Assembly (NCBI RefSeq): GCF_016820515.1
Contig: NZ_JADHDV010000008.1
Coordinates: forward strand, 1-64,000
Direction: 5' to 3'
Source: Pseudoxanthomonas beigongshangi
Lineage (GTDB): Bacteria > Pseudomonadota > Gammaproteobacteria > Xanthomonadales > Xanthomonadaceae
DNA length: 64,000 nucleotides
Made by a program: the position numbers and the translations under genes. The notes beneath the pieces were generated by a model that did no database searches, was not told the DNA's origin, and saw only the letters and a list, made by a program, of their open reading frames with translations. This document shows, piece by piece, positions 8,409 to 17,263 of the stretch (its first letter is position 1; each line of letters opens with the position of its first letter).

Positions 8409-9119
8409 TCAGGCGGCCTGGCGGAACTCGCCGAGCACGCCCTGCAGCGGCACCTGGCCCTGGAATCCACCCGCGGACACCGCCGGGCGTCCGGCTTCGA
8501 TCGCATGCGCGAAGATCACCGCCGGGTCGGCTTCCAGTTTGTCGAACAGGCGCTGCAGGTTCGGGTAATCGCGGCGATCGATCACGTCGTGGTACTGCGT
8601 CCAGCGGGCAATGCCGATGAAGTAGGCGTCGGCCAGCGTGCGCTGATCGCCGAGCAACCAGGGACGGTCGCCCAGCAACTGTTCCAGCAGGGCGTGCGCG
8701 CGCACGACCCTGCCGCGGCCGTATTCGCCCAGCACCTGGTTCTCGACGCCTTCGCTGCCGTGCTCCAGCGCATGCCATAGCGGGCTGAAGGCGTTGAAGA
8801 AGGCGGTGTTGAGGAACGCCAGCATCTGGTTGAGCCGGTCGAACCCCGGCGTGCCCTGGGCGAATGCCAGCCCGGTGTCCAGGCCACGCGCGCCGAGATG
8901 GTTGAGGATGGCCATGCTTTCGCTGATGGCGCGGCCGTCCGTGGTGATCAGGGTGGGGGTCTCGCCGACCGGATTCAGGCGGCGATAGTCGTCGCCGGTG
9001 ACTTCCTCGGGCATGGCAATCCGGCTGAGCCGATAGGGCAGGCCGAGCCATTCCAGCGCGACGATGGAACCGAAGGAGCAGCCCGAAGGCACGCCGTACA
9101 GCAGGGTAGTGGTGGTCAT
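8409..9119 (-). CDS. Glutathione S-transferase family protein
   Basis: A 236-residue GST. The thioredoxin-like N-terminal domain (TTLLYGVPSGCSFGSIVALEW) includes VGETPTLIT with the cis-proline and the AISESMAILNHL segment that binds the glutathione gamma-glutamyl group. The C-terminal domain has LLGDQRTLADAYFIG. It is a different subfamily from the GST at 5333. It is transcribed divergently from the LysR gene at 9235 with a 115-bp shared promoter region, the usual arrangement for a LysR-regulated target. Confidence 0.9.
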   Translation of the reverse strand: MTTTTLLYGVPSGCSFGSIVALEWLGLPYRLSRIAMPEEVTGDDYRRLNPVGETPTLITTDGRAISESMAILNHLGARGLDTGLAFAQGTPGFDRLNQMLAFLNTAFFNAFSPLWHALEHGSEGVENQVLGEYGRGRVVRAHALLEQLLGDRPWLLGDQRTLADAYFIGIARWTQYHDVIDRRDYPNLQRLFDKLEADPAVIFAHAIEAGRPAVSAGGFQGQVPLQGVLGEFRQAA

Positions 9120-9187
9120 GGATGAAGATCCTGGGGAGAAGGGGAATCCGGCCGGTGGGGAAACAATAGAACTGTGGACTTTGACCG

Positions 9188-9220
9188 TGTAGTCGGCAAA
9201 ATGGCGACTTATCGTCTACA
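9188..9220. promoter_or_regulatory. Nested inverted repeats, candidate LysR binding region
   Basis: AGTCGGCAAAATGGCGACT (9191-9209) is a 5-bp dyad with a 9-base spacer. It lies inside a wider TGTAG (9188-9192) / CTACA (9216-9220) pair. Both are in the 115-bp divergent promoter between the GST gene (minus) and lysR (plus), where a LysR regulator is expected to bind. Protein assignment is inferred from position only. Confidence 0.4.
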
Positions 9221-9234
9221 TTCATGGACTTTCA

Positions 9235-10131
9235 GTGCTCAATCTCAACGACCTGGTGTTCTTCGTCGCCGCGGTCGAACACGGCGGTTTCGCGCCGGCC
9301 TCGCGCCGGCTGGGGCTACCCAAGTCGACCCTGAGCAAGCGTGTGGCCGAATTGGAAGAGGCGCTGCAGGTGCGGTTGATCCATCGCACCTCGCGCAGCT
9401 TCACGCTGACCGACGTCGGGCGTGATTTCTACGAGCATGCCCGTGCCTCGATCATTGAGGCCGAGGCCGCGCAGGACATCGTGCGCCAGCGGGTGGCCGA
9501 GCCCAGCGGCACCGTGCGCATCACCGCTTCCGTGCCGGTGGCGCAGGAGCAACTGGCCGCGCACCTGCCGCGACTGGCGCAACGGTTCCCGCGCCTGTGC
9601 CTGCAACTGGACGTGACCGATCGGTTCGTGGACGTGGTCCAGGAAGGCTATGACATCGCCGTGCGCAGTCATTTCGCGCCCTTGCCCGATTCGGGACTGG
9701 TGCAGCGCCGAATCGGGCAGGAGAGCATCGTGCTGGTCGCTTCACCCGGCTATCTGGACGCCCACGGAATGCCGACGGACCCGGAAGCGCTGGAACGGCA
9801 TGACGGCTTGTTGAGCGGTGCCGGCGCAACGCGCTGGACACTCATGGCGGGGGCCGCGGACGCGCGGACCGTGGAGGTCACCCCACGGCCGCGCATGATT
9901 GCCAACGAATCGCAGGCGCTGCGGGCGGCGGCCGGCGCGGGGCTGGGGATCGCCTGCCTGCCGGAATCCTTGTGCCGCCCGGATTTGGACGAAGGCCGAC
10001 TGTCGCGTGTCTTTCCGGGATGGCATGCCGGCCGGGTGACCACCACGCTGGTGATGCCGCACCGGCGCGGGCAACTGCCCGGCGTGCGCGCGGTCGTGGA
10101 TTTCCTGATCGAATCCCTGGGCCATGACTGA
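9235..10131 (+). CDS. LysR-family transcriptional regulator
   Basis: A 298-residue LTTR. The N-terminal winged helix (LNDLVFFVAAVEHGGFAPASRRLGLPKSTLSKRVAELE) is followed by the substrate-binding domain, including VRITASVPVAQEQLAAHLP and a GLGIACLPE segment. It starts at a GTG, since the nearby ATG at 9224 is out of frame. It most resembles the group that controls oxidoreductase or GST genes. It is divergent from the GST (9119) and SDR (8292) genes, which are its likely targets. The inducer is unknown. Confidence 0.92.
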   Translation: MLNLNDLVFFVAAVEHGGFAPASRRLGLPKSTLSKRVAELEEALQVRLIHRTSRSFTLTDVGRDFYEHARASIIEAEAAQDIVRQRVAEPSGTVRITASVPVAQEQLAAHLPRLAQRFPRLCLQLDVTDRFVDVVQEGYDIAVRSHFAPLPDSGLVQRRIGQESIVLVASPGYLDAHGMPTDPEALERHDGLLSGAGATRWTLMAGAADARTVEVTPRPRMIANESQALRAAAGAGLGIACLPESLCRPDLDEGRLSRVFPGWHAGRVTTTLVMPHRRGQLPGVRAVVDFLIESLGHD

Positions 10132-10178
10132 CGCGCCGCATCGTGAATGCAGCGGCGCGCGACGCCGAACGAGGCGGA

Positions 10179-10994
10179 TCAGGCGGAAGCGAACAGCGCG
10201 TTGAGCTGCCCGTAGCCCAGCGCCTGCGGATCCGCCGGCATGCCGGCGCCCTCGGTGAGGAACGACTGCGCACGGCGTTGCAGGTGGCCAGCGACCGATT
10301 CGGCGAGATCCGAACCGGCGCTGAGGCGGCGCACACCACACCGGCGAAGCCGGTCGCGATCCGGCAGCGCGGCGCGCCACAGGACATTCAGCGGCAGGCC
10401 CGCGTCCTGGGCGATGGCGGTGATCTCGGTTTCCTCGACCACGCCCGGCACGAACAGCCCATCGGCGCCGGCCTCGCGGTAACGCGCGGCGCGCGCCTGG
10501 GTTTCCTGCACGCTGGCCGCACCCGCCGGAGCGAGCCGGCGCAGATAGACATCGGTGCGCACGTTGACGAACACATCGCTGCCAGCCTCCCGGCAATGTT
10601 CGCGGATGCGCGCGATCTTGGCGCACAGCACGGCGGGATCGTCGCCGCCGTCCTCGAGGTTGATGCCCGACACGCCCCGCCGGACCAGATGCAGCACCGT
10701 GTCGGCGACGGTGTCGGGATCATCCGAGTAGCCGCCTTCGATATCGACGGTCAACGGCGTCGACAGGACACGGACGATGCTGTCGACGCTGTCCAGCAAG
10801 CGCGCGACCGGCAGATGGTCGCCGTCCGGATAGCCCTGTGACCACGCCAGGCCGGCGCTGGTGGTGGCGCTGGCGCGCGCGCCCAGCGATTCGATCAGGC
10901 GCGCGCTGCCCGCGTCCCAGGCGTTGGCGAGCAGCAGCAGCCCATCGGCGTGCAACTGGCGGAAGAGGGCGGTGCGTTCGGCGGTGGTCGGCAT
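10179..10994 (-). CDS. Isocitrate lyase / PEP mutase superfamily protein
   Basis: A 271-residue TIM-barrel protein of the ICL/PEPM superfamily. Recognisable blocks are LLLLANAWDAGSARLIE, SAGLAWSQGYPDGD, the metal-site strand DIEGGYSDD and GINLEDGG. The isocitrate-lyase KKCGH signature is absent, so it is not a true isocitrate or methylisocitrate lyase. Related proteins of this length are generally annotated as oxaloacetate decarboxylase/phosphonomutase-like with unproven activity. It is monocistronic, with its stop 47 bp beyond the convergent LysR gene. Substrate not assignable. Confidence 0.85.
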   Translation of the reverse strand: MPTTAERTALFRQLHADGLLLLANAWDAGSARLIESLGARASATTSAGLAWSQGYPDGDHLPVARLLDSVDSIVRVLSTPLTVDIEGGYSDDPDTVADTVLHLVRRGVSGINLEDGGDDPAVLCAKIARIREHCREAGSDVFVNVRTDVYLRRLAPAGAASVQETQARAARYREAGADGLFVPGVVEETEITAIAQDAGLPLNVLWRAALPDRDRLRRCGVRRLSAGSDLAESVAGHLQRRAQSFLTEGAGMPADPQALGYGQLNALFASA

Positions 10995-11078
10995 GCTGGC
11001 GGTCCAGGAGGGAATGCCGCGATGCTGCCACAGCCCGCGTGCGCGGACTCACCGTTTTCGGTCATCATCAGGCCGCAG

Positions 11079-11116
11079 CAAAAAAGAAAGGTCCGGCACC
11101 ATCCAGGCCGGACCTT
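11079..11116 (-). terminator. Rho-independent terminator
   Basis: AAGGTCCGGC (11088-11097) pairs with GCCGGACCTT (11107-11116) across a nine-base loop. On the minus strand the stem is followed by CTTTCTTTTTTG. It ends a leftward transcript, most likely from the small gene at 11305-11529, before the PEP-mutase-like gene begins at 10994. The 11117-11304 stretch holds no gene I can support. Confidence 0.8.
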
Positions 11117-11304
11117 GAAGGGGGAGGTTCCCGGGCCGCTTCCGCTTGCTCAAGGCGGCGCCCTTTTCCTTTGCAGAGCGGTCTTCCTGACCGTCGCAGG
11201 GCGTGCTTCCGGGAACGCGTCCAGAATGCCGCGGCGCACGCGACCAGTCAGTCGGTGCAGTGCCCGACCTGCTGTAGGAAAAATCCGATGTTCCGGGACC
11301 CGGG

Positions 11305-11529
11305 TCAGGCACGCAGCCGACGAACGCCGCGGAACAGGCGCCACTTGCCGTCTCCTCCCTCGACATTGATCGCGTAATCCAGGCCCTGCTGCTCGCGTTG
11401 CCAGGCGAGCTTGCTGGCGTAGGCGAGCGCGGAAATGCGCGACGGGAAATGCAGGGGTTCGGATTCGTTGATCGACAGCAGGAAACTGCCGTCGTGGCCG
11501 GGCGAATGGGGGAGATCGAGCGTCATCAT
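11305..11529 (-). CDS. Small hypothetical protein
   Basis: A 74-residue product beginning MMTLDLPHSPGHDGSF. It contains LHFPSRISALAYASKLAW and ends VEGGDGKWRLFRGVRRLRA. The pattern of two short strands, a helix and a basic C-terminal strand resembles small DUF2188-like proteins, but I cannot name a family. The frame is open further upstream (to 11679) with less protein-like composition. I chose the ATG pair at 11526-11529, though no clear Shine-Dalgarno supports it. A strong terminator downstream on the same strand supports a real transcript. The stretch 11530-11873 upstream of it holds nothing I can support. Confidence 0.45.
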   Translation of the reverse strand: MMTLDLPHSPGHDGSFLLSINESEPLHFPSRISALAYASKLAWQREQQGLDYAINVEGGDGKWRLFRGVRRLRA

Positions 11530-11873
11530 GGCGCGGCAGGGCAGCATCGGTTGCCGACAGGCTAGCGACAGGGATGTCATCTCCGTGCAAAGAAACGCCT
11601 TCGCCTTTGGTATGACGCGCCGGCACGTCGCACGCGCTTCTCTACACGGCTTCTTCGCATCGGACGACGTATAAACCAAACGAGTGGCAGGCGCCGATCA
11701 CCCCGGCCCGCTTCCCGGACCGGCCGATGACCCGGGAGCCACCAGAGAGCCCAACGTCCGCGCACAGGCGTGGATGCCCGGCGGTCAGTCGCGAGCCCGA
11801 CACCGTCGCCGTCCGGAAAGCCGGGGCGGTTCTCGCATGCCGCCCCGGCAAGGTGCTTCTTTCCGCGTGTTTC

Positions 11874-12746
11874 TTATCGCGCGGCGGCATCCCAGTCGCG
11901 CAGTCCCTGCTCGATGACATCCAGGGCATCGTCCACGCGGCCGTCGTCGAGTTCGGCGACCGTGTCACGCGGACTGTGGATGACCTGCATGACCTTCGGT
12001 GCGGTGGCCGGTTTCTTGCCGCCGAAGACCGCCAGGATCGGATCGATTTCGTCGCCTCCCACCAGCGAGAAGGAAACCGCCGGCCATTCCTGCTTGAGGA
12101 ACGCGAGATGATCGGTGGGCGGATAATGTTCACCCGACTGGAAGCCCAGCTTGTGCGCCGTGCTTGCGCTGCGCAGCGCGGCGATCAGCGGGGTATCCGC
12201 TTGCGGTGACATCATCCACAGGGTATCGCCCCAGCCGAACACGTCGAAGTTGACGTACAGCGCAGGTTTCTCGCGTCCCGGCGTGGTGACGTAGGCATGC
12301 GAGCCGAGCAGGCCGGCTTCCTCCAGATCCCAGAACGCGATCTGGACCCGATGGTTGACCAGTGGCCGTGCCTTCAGGCGTGCGGCCAGTTCCAGCACCG
12401 CGGCGGAACCGGATGCGTTGTCGGTCGCGCCGTGGCCTACCGCGACGCGATCGTAGTGCGCGCCGATCAGCAGCAGCGGTGCATCGGCTTTTCCGCCCAG
12501 GTCGGCGAGCAGATTGCGGCCATGCTTGTCCTTCTGTTCGAAGGCCTCTTCGCGCCAGGTCACGCCCATGGCGTCGAGGCGATTGGTGATGGCCTGTCCG
12601 CGCGCGGCGGTATCGGCGCCCGCGCTGATGCGGGCAACCTGGCCTTTCCATTCCGCCGCATCGCCGCCGTCGGCGGCGCAGACGGGCAGGGCAACCAGCA
12701 GCAACAGGCCGGCCCAGAACGGGCGTGCCGATGTTTTCGATGTCAT
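11874..12746 (-). CDS. Exported M28-family zinc metallopeptidase
   Basis: A 290-residue protein with a signal peptide (WAGLLLLVALPVCAA) followed by an M28 aminopeptidase-type catalytic domain. Visible metal and catalytic residues are H97 and D99 in GAHYDR, D109 in ATDNASG, the E142-E143 pair in DLEEAGLLGS, D168 in NFDVFGWGD and H213 in PPTDH. It would be periplasmic or secreted and cleave N-terminal residues or dipeptides. It has no extra PA or C-terminal domain and is a minimal version of the family. Monocistronic, divergent from the GacA-like regulator. Confidence 0.9.
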   Translation of the reverse strand: MTSKTSARPFWAGLLLLVALPVCAADGGDAAEWKGQVARISAGADTAARGQAITNRLDAMGVTWREEAFEQKDKHGRNLLADLGGKADAPLLLIGAHYDRVAVGHGATDNASGSAAVLELAARLKARPLVNHRVQIAFWDLEEAGLLGSHAYVTTPGREKPALYVNFDVFGWGDTLWMMSPQADTPLIAALRSASTAHKLGFQSGEHYPPTDHLAFLKQEWPAVSFSLVGGDEIDPILAVFGGKKPATAPKVMQVIHSPRDTVAELDDGRVDDALDVIEQGLRDWDAAAR

Positions 12747-12845
12747 TCAAGGCTCCTTCCGAAGGCGTGAACGGCGAGTATGCATGAGCCGGGAACCAGG
12801 ACGATGCATGACCAGTGGGAGGTCATCGCGGTGCGGACGGACGGC

Positions 12846-12851
12846 TAGAAT
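12846..12851 (+). promoter_or_regulatory. Candidate -10 element of the GacA-like gene
   Basis: TAGAAT lies about 70 bases before the ATG at 12920. No good -35 is visible 17 bases upstream. The same hexamer, usually as GCTAGAAT or TTAGAAT, occurs before nfuA, ndk and (minus strand) rpmJ in this window, which supports it as a sigma-70 -10 box. Confidence 0.35.
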
Positions 12852-12919
12852 GTGAGTTGCGATGGCCGCATTCCGGGAATAGGCTCGGTGTTGAGCCGAG
12901 GCTCGAAAGGGGATGTGGC

Positions 12920-13567
12920 ATGACGATTCGAGTATTCCTGATTGACGATCACGCGCTGGTGCGGACCGGCATGCGGATGATCCTCGCGCAGGAAACCGAT
13001 TTCGAGGTGGTGGGCGAGGCGGAGAGCGGCGAGGAGGCCTTGCCGGTCATCCGCAAGCTGAAGCCAGACGTGGTGCTGTGCGATCTGCACCTGCCCGGAT
13101 ACAGCGGGCTGGAAGTGACCGAGCGCATCGTGCGCGGTGACCAGGAGACGCGGGTGATCATCGTGTCGGTGCTGGAAGACGGGCCGTTGCCCAAGCGCCT
13201 GCTGGAAGCCGGCGCGTCCGGCTATCTGGGCAAGGGCGGCGACGCCCAGGAGCTGATCCGCGCGGTGCGTGACGTCGCCCGCGGCAAGCGCTATCTGGGC
13301 AGCAGCGTGGCCCAGAACCTGGCGCTGCTCAACGTGTCCGGGGATGGTTCTCCCTTCGATGCGTTGTCGCCGCGCGAACTGGAAGTCGCCATGCTGCTGA
13401 TCCAGGGCCTGCGCCAGGAAGAAATCGCCAAGCGCCTGAGCCTGAGCGCCAAGACCGTCAACACGCACAAGACGCGCCTGTTCGAGAAGGCGGGGGTCAC
13501 CGACAACATCGCGCTGGCGCGACTGGCCGCCCAGTACGGATTGCTCGACCCGGCACGGGCGCTCTAG
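12920..13567 (+). CDS. LuxR/NarL-type response regulator, GacA/UvrY-like
   Basis: A 215-residue response regulator. The receiver domain has D9-D10, phosphoacceptor D55 (VVLCDLHLPG) and SGYLGKGG with the conserved lysine. The C-terminal LuxR helix-turn-helix runs from LSPRELEVAMLL to AKTVNTHKTRLFEKAGV. The C-terminal pattern KTVNTHKTRLFEK plus VTDNIALARLAAQYGLL resembles GacA/UvrY, the regulator acting on CsrA-titrating small RNAs. Orthology is not proven. No sensor kinase (BarA/GacS) is adjacent, as expected for Gac systems. The ATG at 12920 follows AAAGGGGATG. It is convergent with rne across a shared terminator. Confidence 0.88.
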   Translation: MTIRVFLIDDHALVRTGMRMILAQETDFEVVGEAESGEEALPVIRKLKPDVVLCDLHLPGYSGLEVTERIVRGDQETRVIIVSVLEDGPLPKRLLEAGASGYLGKGGDAQELIRAVRDVARGKRYLGSSVAQNLALLNVSGDGSPFDALSPRELEVAMLLIQGLRQEEIAKRLSLSAKTVNTHKTRLFEKAGVTDNIALARLAAQYGLLDPARAL

Positions 13568-13634
13568 CAGGCCGGTTGCCCGGCGCTTCCATTTGGCGCC
13601 AAGCGCGCATCACGCATTTCAAGCGGACAAAAAG

Positions 13635-13660
13635 AAAACCGGCTGTCGCCAGCCGGTTTT
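13635..13660. terminator. Bidirectional terminator between the GacA-like gene and rne
   Basis: AAAACCGGCT and AGCCGGTTTT form a perfect 10-bp stem around GTCGCC. T-runs flank both strands, so it can end both the rightward regulator transcript (stop at 13567) and the leftward rne transcript (stop at 13689). Confidence 0.85.
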
Positions 13661-13688
13661 CGTCGTGCCTGCGCGCTTGCGCCTGATG

Positions 13689-16600
13689 TCAGGCGCTGCG
13701 CTCGTTCTCCGGATGATTCGGATCGACCGGCTGATCTTCATCGTCGTTGTGGGCGATGCCGGCCGAGGTCTCCGGTGCGGTCGGCTTGGGCGTGGCGACC
13801 GGTTCGAACAGGCCACGCGTCACCGACGGCGGAGTATCCGCATCCAGCGCGAAGAACAGCGATCCGGTGGTGCCGCGCGGCGGCGCGGAAGGCGTCGCCG
13901 GCTGGGCGGCCGGGGTCGGCTCGGCAAGTTCGGCGCGCACCGGTTCACTGGCCGGCTCGGCCACGACCTCAGTGCTTGCCGCCACCGGCGGGGAGGCCGC
14001 TTCGTTCGGAGCGGGCGCGATCGCCGGGGTTTCGGTCACGTCCGTCGCGGACGCAACGGCGGGAGACTCCGTCGCGATGTCCTGCTGGACCGCCTGGACA
14101 ATCTCGTTGCCGGCCCGGGCTTCGACCCTCACGGTTTCGGCGATGACGGCGCGCGCGTCGCCACTATCCGCGACCGCGGCGACTTCGGCCCGTGCCTCGG
14201 CAACGACTTCGACCGGTGCCGTCGGGACGGCGACGGGAGCGGTCTGTGCCACGGCATCCGCTACGGGCTTGTCCTGCACCGGCGTGGCCGGAGCAGGCGT
14301 TTCCGCAGGCGTCACCGGCGCGACGGCCGTCGGACGGTTGGCACCGGCGGGACGGGACGGCGCGGGAGCCGGTTCCTCGTCGTCGAAATCGAACTCCGGC
14401 TGCGAACGGCTGGCGACCGCATCCTGTTCGTCCGGACCCAGATCGGAAAGATCGTCGCCGCCCTGATCGTCGGCCAGCGTTGCGCCCTCGGCATTGCCAC
14501 GACGGCGACGGCGGCCACCACGGCGACCACGGCGGCGACGTCCGCCGCCTTCGCCCTGCGCGGCATCACCGGCTGCGCCTTCCTCGGACGCAGTCACGCT
14601 GTCCGCGGCGGCTGCCTCCGCGGTCTGTTCGGCGATGGTTTCAGGCTGAACCTGCGGCTGCGGACGCGGTGCTTCCGTTGCAGCAACCGCGGCCACGGTA
14701 GCGATCTTGCCCACTTCGGTCTCGGCGGGCGCGACGGCGACCGGCGAAGCGGTTTCCGGCTTCGAAGCCGGGGCGGCCTGCGGCTTCTGCGCCGGCTGGG
14801 CCTGTTCGCCACGCGGCTTCGGTGCCTGCTGCTGGCCTTGGCCTTGCTGTCCCTGCTGACGGGGAGCCTGCGGCTGCTGTTGCTGCTTCTGCTTGGGCTG
14901 TTGCTGCTGCCCCGGCTGCTTGGGCTGCTGCTCGCCGCGCGGCTTCTGCTGCGCGTTCTGCTGGCCCTTGCCGCGGCCTTCCTCGCGGCGCTGCTGGCCG
15001 TTGCCTCCGCGTCCCTGGCTCTGCTGCTGGCGGTTGTCACGGCGCTGGCCGCGATCATTGCGTTCGTTGCGCGGCAGGCGGTTGTCCTGCTGACGCGGCT
15101 GCGGCGCGGGCGCCGGCGCGCTTTCGGCGCCGACCAGGCGCTTGAGCCAGCCGAACAGGCCACCGGAAGCCGGCGCGGCGACCGGTGCCGGGGCAGGCGC
15201 GGGGGCGACCGGCGCGGGCGCAGGGACCTCGCGTTCTTCGCGCACCGGGGCGGGCTGCGAATGCTTCACGTGGGTCACCGCCGGGGCGGCCGGGATGTTC
15301 AGCTGCGCCTTGGTCAGCGCATGCACGGGCAGCTTGCGCGGGGTGCCGCGCTGGTAGCTGGGCTTGGTGCTTTCCTCGCCCAGCTCGTTCTCGCGGATGC
15401 GGGTGACCTCGTAGTGCGGGGTGTGCAGCGCCTCGTCGGCGACGATGATGATCGGCGCGTCGTGGCGGGTCTCGATCTCGCGCAGCGCGCCGCGCTTCTC
15501 GTTGAGCAGGAAGTTGGCGATTTCCACCGGCGCCTGGACCAGGACCTGTCCGGTGTTCTCCTTCATCGCGTGCTCTTCGGCCACGCGGATGATGGACAGC
15601 GACAGCGACTCCACGCTGCGCATGCGGCCGTGGCCGTCGCAGCGGGGGCAGACGATCTGGCTGGATTCGCCCAGCGACGGACGCAGGCGCTGGCGGCTCA
15701 TTTCCATCAGGCCGAAGCGCGAGATGCGGCCCAGCTGCACGCGGGCGCGGTCGTACTTCAGTGCGTTCTGCAGGCGGTTCTCGACCTCGCGCTGGTGCTT
15801 GTTGCTCGACATGTCGATGAAGTCGATCACCACCAGGCCGCCCAGATCGCGCAGGCGCAGCTGGCGGGCCACTTCCTCGGCCGCCTCCAGGTTGGTGTGG
15901 AACGCGGTCTCCTCGATGTCGCCGCCCTTGGTGGCGCGCGCCGAGTTGACGTCGATGGCCGTCAGCGCCTCGGTCTGGTCGACCACGATGGAGCCGCCGG
16001 AGGGCAGGCGGACATTGCGTTCATACGCGCCTTCGATCTGGGATTCGATCTGGAAGCGGTTGAACAGCGGGATGTCGTCCTTGTAGTGCTTGAGCTTGCG
16101 CAGGCTCTGCGGCATGACCTGCTGCATGAACTCGCGCGCGGTCTCGTGCAGTTCCTCGGTGTCGACCAGGATTTCGCCGATGTCAGCGCGCAGGTAGTCG
16201 CGCAGGGCGCGCACGATCAGGCGCGACTCCTGGTAGATCAGGAACGGTGCCGGCTTGGTCAGCGCGGCCTCGGCAATCGCCTTCCAGACCTGCAGCAGGT
16301 AATCCAGGTCCCACTGCAGCTCTTCGGCGTCGCGGCCGACGCCGGCGGTGCGGATGATGACGCCCATGTCGTCGGGGATGGCCAGCGAGTCCATGGCCCG
16401 CTTCAGCTCGGCACGGTCATCGCCCTCGATGCGGCGCGACACGCCGCCGGCGGTGGGCGAGTTGGGCATCAGCACCATGTAGCGGCCGGCCAGGGAGATG
16501 AACGTGGTCAGGGCGGCGCCCTTGTTGCCGCGCTCATCCTTGTCCACCTGGACGACGACTTCCTGGCCCTCGCGCAGCAGTTCGCGCAGGCCGGCCTTGT

Positions 16601-16853
16601 TGTGGTCGACCCCGGCCTGGAAATAGTCGCGGGAGATTTCCTTCAGCGGCAGGAAGCCATGCCGGTCTGCACCGTAGTCGACGAAGGCGGCTTCGAGGGA
16701 AGGTTCGAGCCGGGTGATGCGGCCCTTGTAGATGTTGGACTTCTTCTGTTCTTTCGACGGTTGCTCGATATCGATGTCGTACAGCGTCTGGCCATCCACG
16801 ATCGCGACGCGCAGTTCTTCAGCCTGCGTCGCATTGATCAACATGCGTTTCAT
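13689..16853 (-). CDS. rne: Ribonuclease E
   Basis: A 1054-residue endoribonuclease, the core of the RNA degradosome. The conserved N-terminal half has the S1 domain (about residues 38-120, [21 protein letters not shown]), the 5' sensor region, the catalytic magnesium aspartates D301 (AIDVNSAR) and D344 (VIDFIDM), and the zinc-link C402-x-x-C405. The C-terminal half (from about 530) is disordered and low-complexity: Ala/Pro-rich stretches, an Arg/Gln block with long glutamine runs around 610-690, an [18 protein letters not shown]-binding patch and acidic segments. It begins [10 protein letters not shown] as in other gammaproteobacteria. rluC is divergent across 410 bp, the conserved arrangement. 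Autoregulation through its 5' UTR is known in E. coli and plausible here. Confidence 0.97.
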   Translation of the reverse strand: MKRMLINATQAEELRVAIVDGQTLYDIDIEQPSKEQKKSNIYKGRITRLEPSLEAAFVDYGADRHGFLPLKEISRDYFQAGVDHNKAGLRELLREGQEVVVQVDKDERGNKGAALTTFISLAGRYMVLMPNSPTAGGVSRRIEGDDRAELKRAMDSLAIPDDMGVIIRTAGVGRDAEELQWDLDYLLQVWKAIAEAALTKPAPFLIYQESRLIVRALRDYLRADIGEILVDTEELHETAREFMQQVMPQSLRKLKHYKDDIPLFNRFQIESQIEGAYERNVRLPSGGSIVVDQTEALTAIDVNSARATKGGDIEETAFHTNLEAAEEVARQLRLRDLGGLVVIDFIDMSSNKHQREVENRLQNALKYDRARVQLGRISRFGLMEMSRQRLRPSLGESSQIVCPRCDGHGRMRSVESLSLSIIRVAEEHAMKENTGQVLVQAPVEIANFLLNEKRGALREIETRHDAPIIIVADEALHTPHYEVTRIRENELGEESTKPSYQRGTPRKLPVHALTKAQLNIPAAPAVTHVKHSQPAPVREEREVPAPAPVAPAPAPAPVAAPASGGLFGWLKRLVGAESAPAPAPQPRQQDNRLPRNERNDRGQRRDNRQQQSQGRGGNGQQRREEGRGKGQQNAQQKPRGEQQPKQPGQQQQPKQKQQQQPQAPRQQGQQGQGQQQAPKPRGEQAQPAQKPQAAPASKPETASPVAVAPAETEVGKIATVAAVAATEAPRPQPQVQPETIAEQTAEAAAADSVTASEEGAAGDAAQGEGGGRRRRGRRGGRRRRRGNAEGATLADDQGGDDLSDLGPDEQDAVASRSQPEFDFDDEEPAPAPSRPAGANRPTAVAPVTPAETPAPATPVQDKPVADAVAQTAPVAVPTAPVEVVAEARAEVAAVADSGDARAVIAETVRVEARAGNEIVQAVQQDIATESPAVASATDVTETPAIAPAPNEAASPPVAASTEVVAEPASEPVRAELAEPTPAAQPATPSAPPRGTTGSLFFALDADTPPSVTRGLFEPVATPKPTAPETSAGIAHNDDEDQPVDPNHPENERSA

Positions 16854-17263
16854 TGTTTGCGTTCCTCGCGCGCTACTACCGCGCGGAACGCCATGGCGTT
16901 TCGCCTCTGGAACGGTGCTCCGCCCCTTGCGCAGGCGCAGCGGGGCGGGTTGGGTTTCCAGCGCTACGACACCACGGCAGGCCGCGGGAGCGCTTTTTTA
17001 ATGTGTGTTACGGGCCGGCGGCAGCTTCCCAACCAGTGGTGGCGCCGCGCGGGACATGTTCAGCTACGGGCGCCGTCACGCGTCCGGCGGTATCCGGGTT
17101 CGCCGGCAAGCCGCTAACATGGCCGCCCCTGGGGCGGTGGCCGCGTGCCTGCCGGAATCGCGGGGAGCCGGGCTTCTGGCCCACGGCTTGCTTCCAAGCC
17201 GGCAACTCCCTGCGAAATCAAACCCTTATCTCGCCCGCCGAGTGTAGCAGAATAATAGTGACC
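16854..17263. promoter_or_regulatory. rne-rluC divergent intergenic region (rne 5' UTR)
   Basis: 410 bp without a supportable gene between the divergent starts of rne and rluC. In E. coli this region carries the long rne leader through which RNase E controls its own mRNA. A leader of similar length fits here, but I could not assign conserved hairpins or a convincing promoter pair by eye. Confidence 0.4.

Noticed and set aside
11049-11366. 105-codon minus-strand frame across the terminator at 11079-11116
   Set aside because: It runs through a strong terminator and overlaps the small gene at 11305 in another frame.
13593-17117. Very long open frame (about 1174 codons) on the strand opposite rne
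   Set aside because: It mirrors the RNase E reading frame, its translation is a low-complexity mix of Gly/Arg/Leu runs, and it has no ribosome site. It results from high GC at third codon positions.
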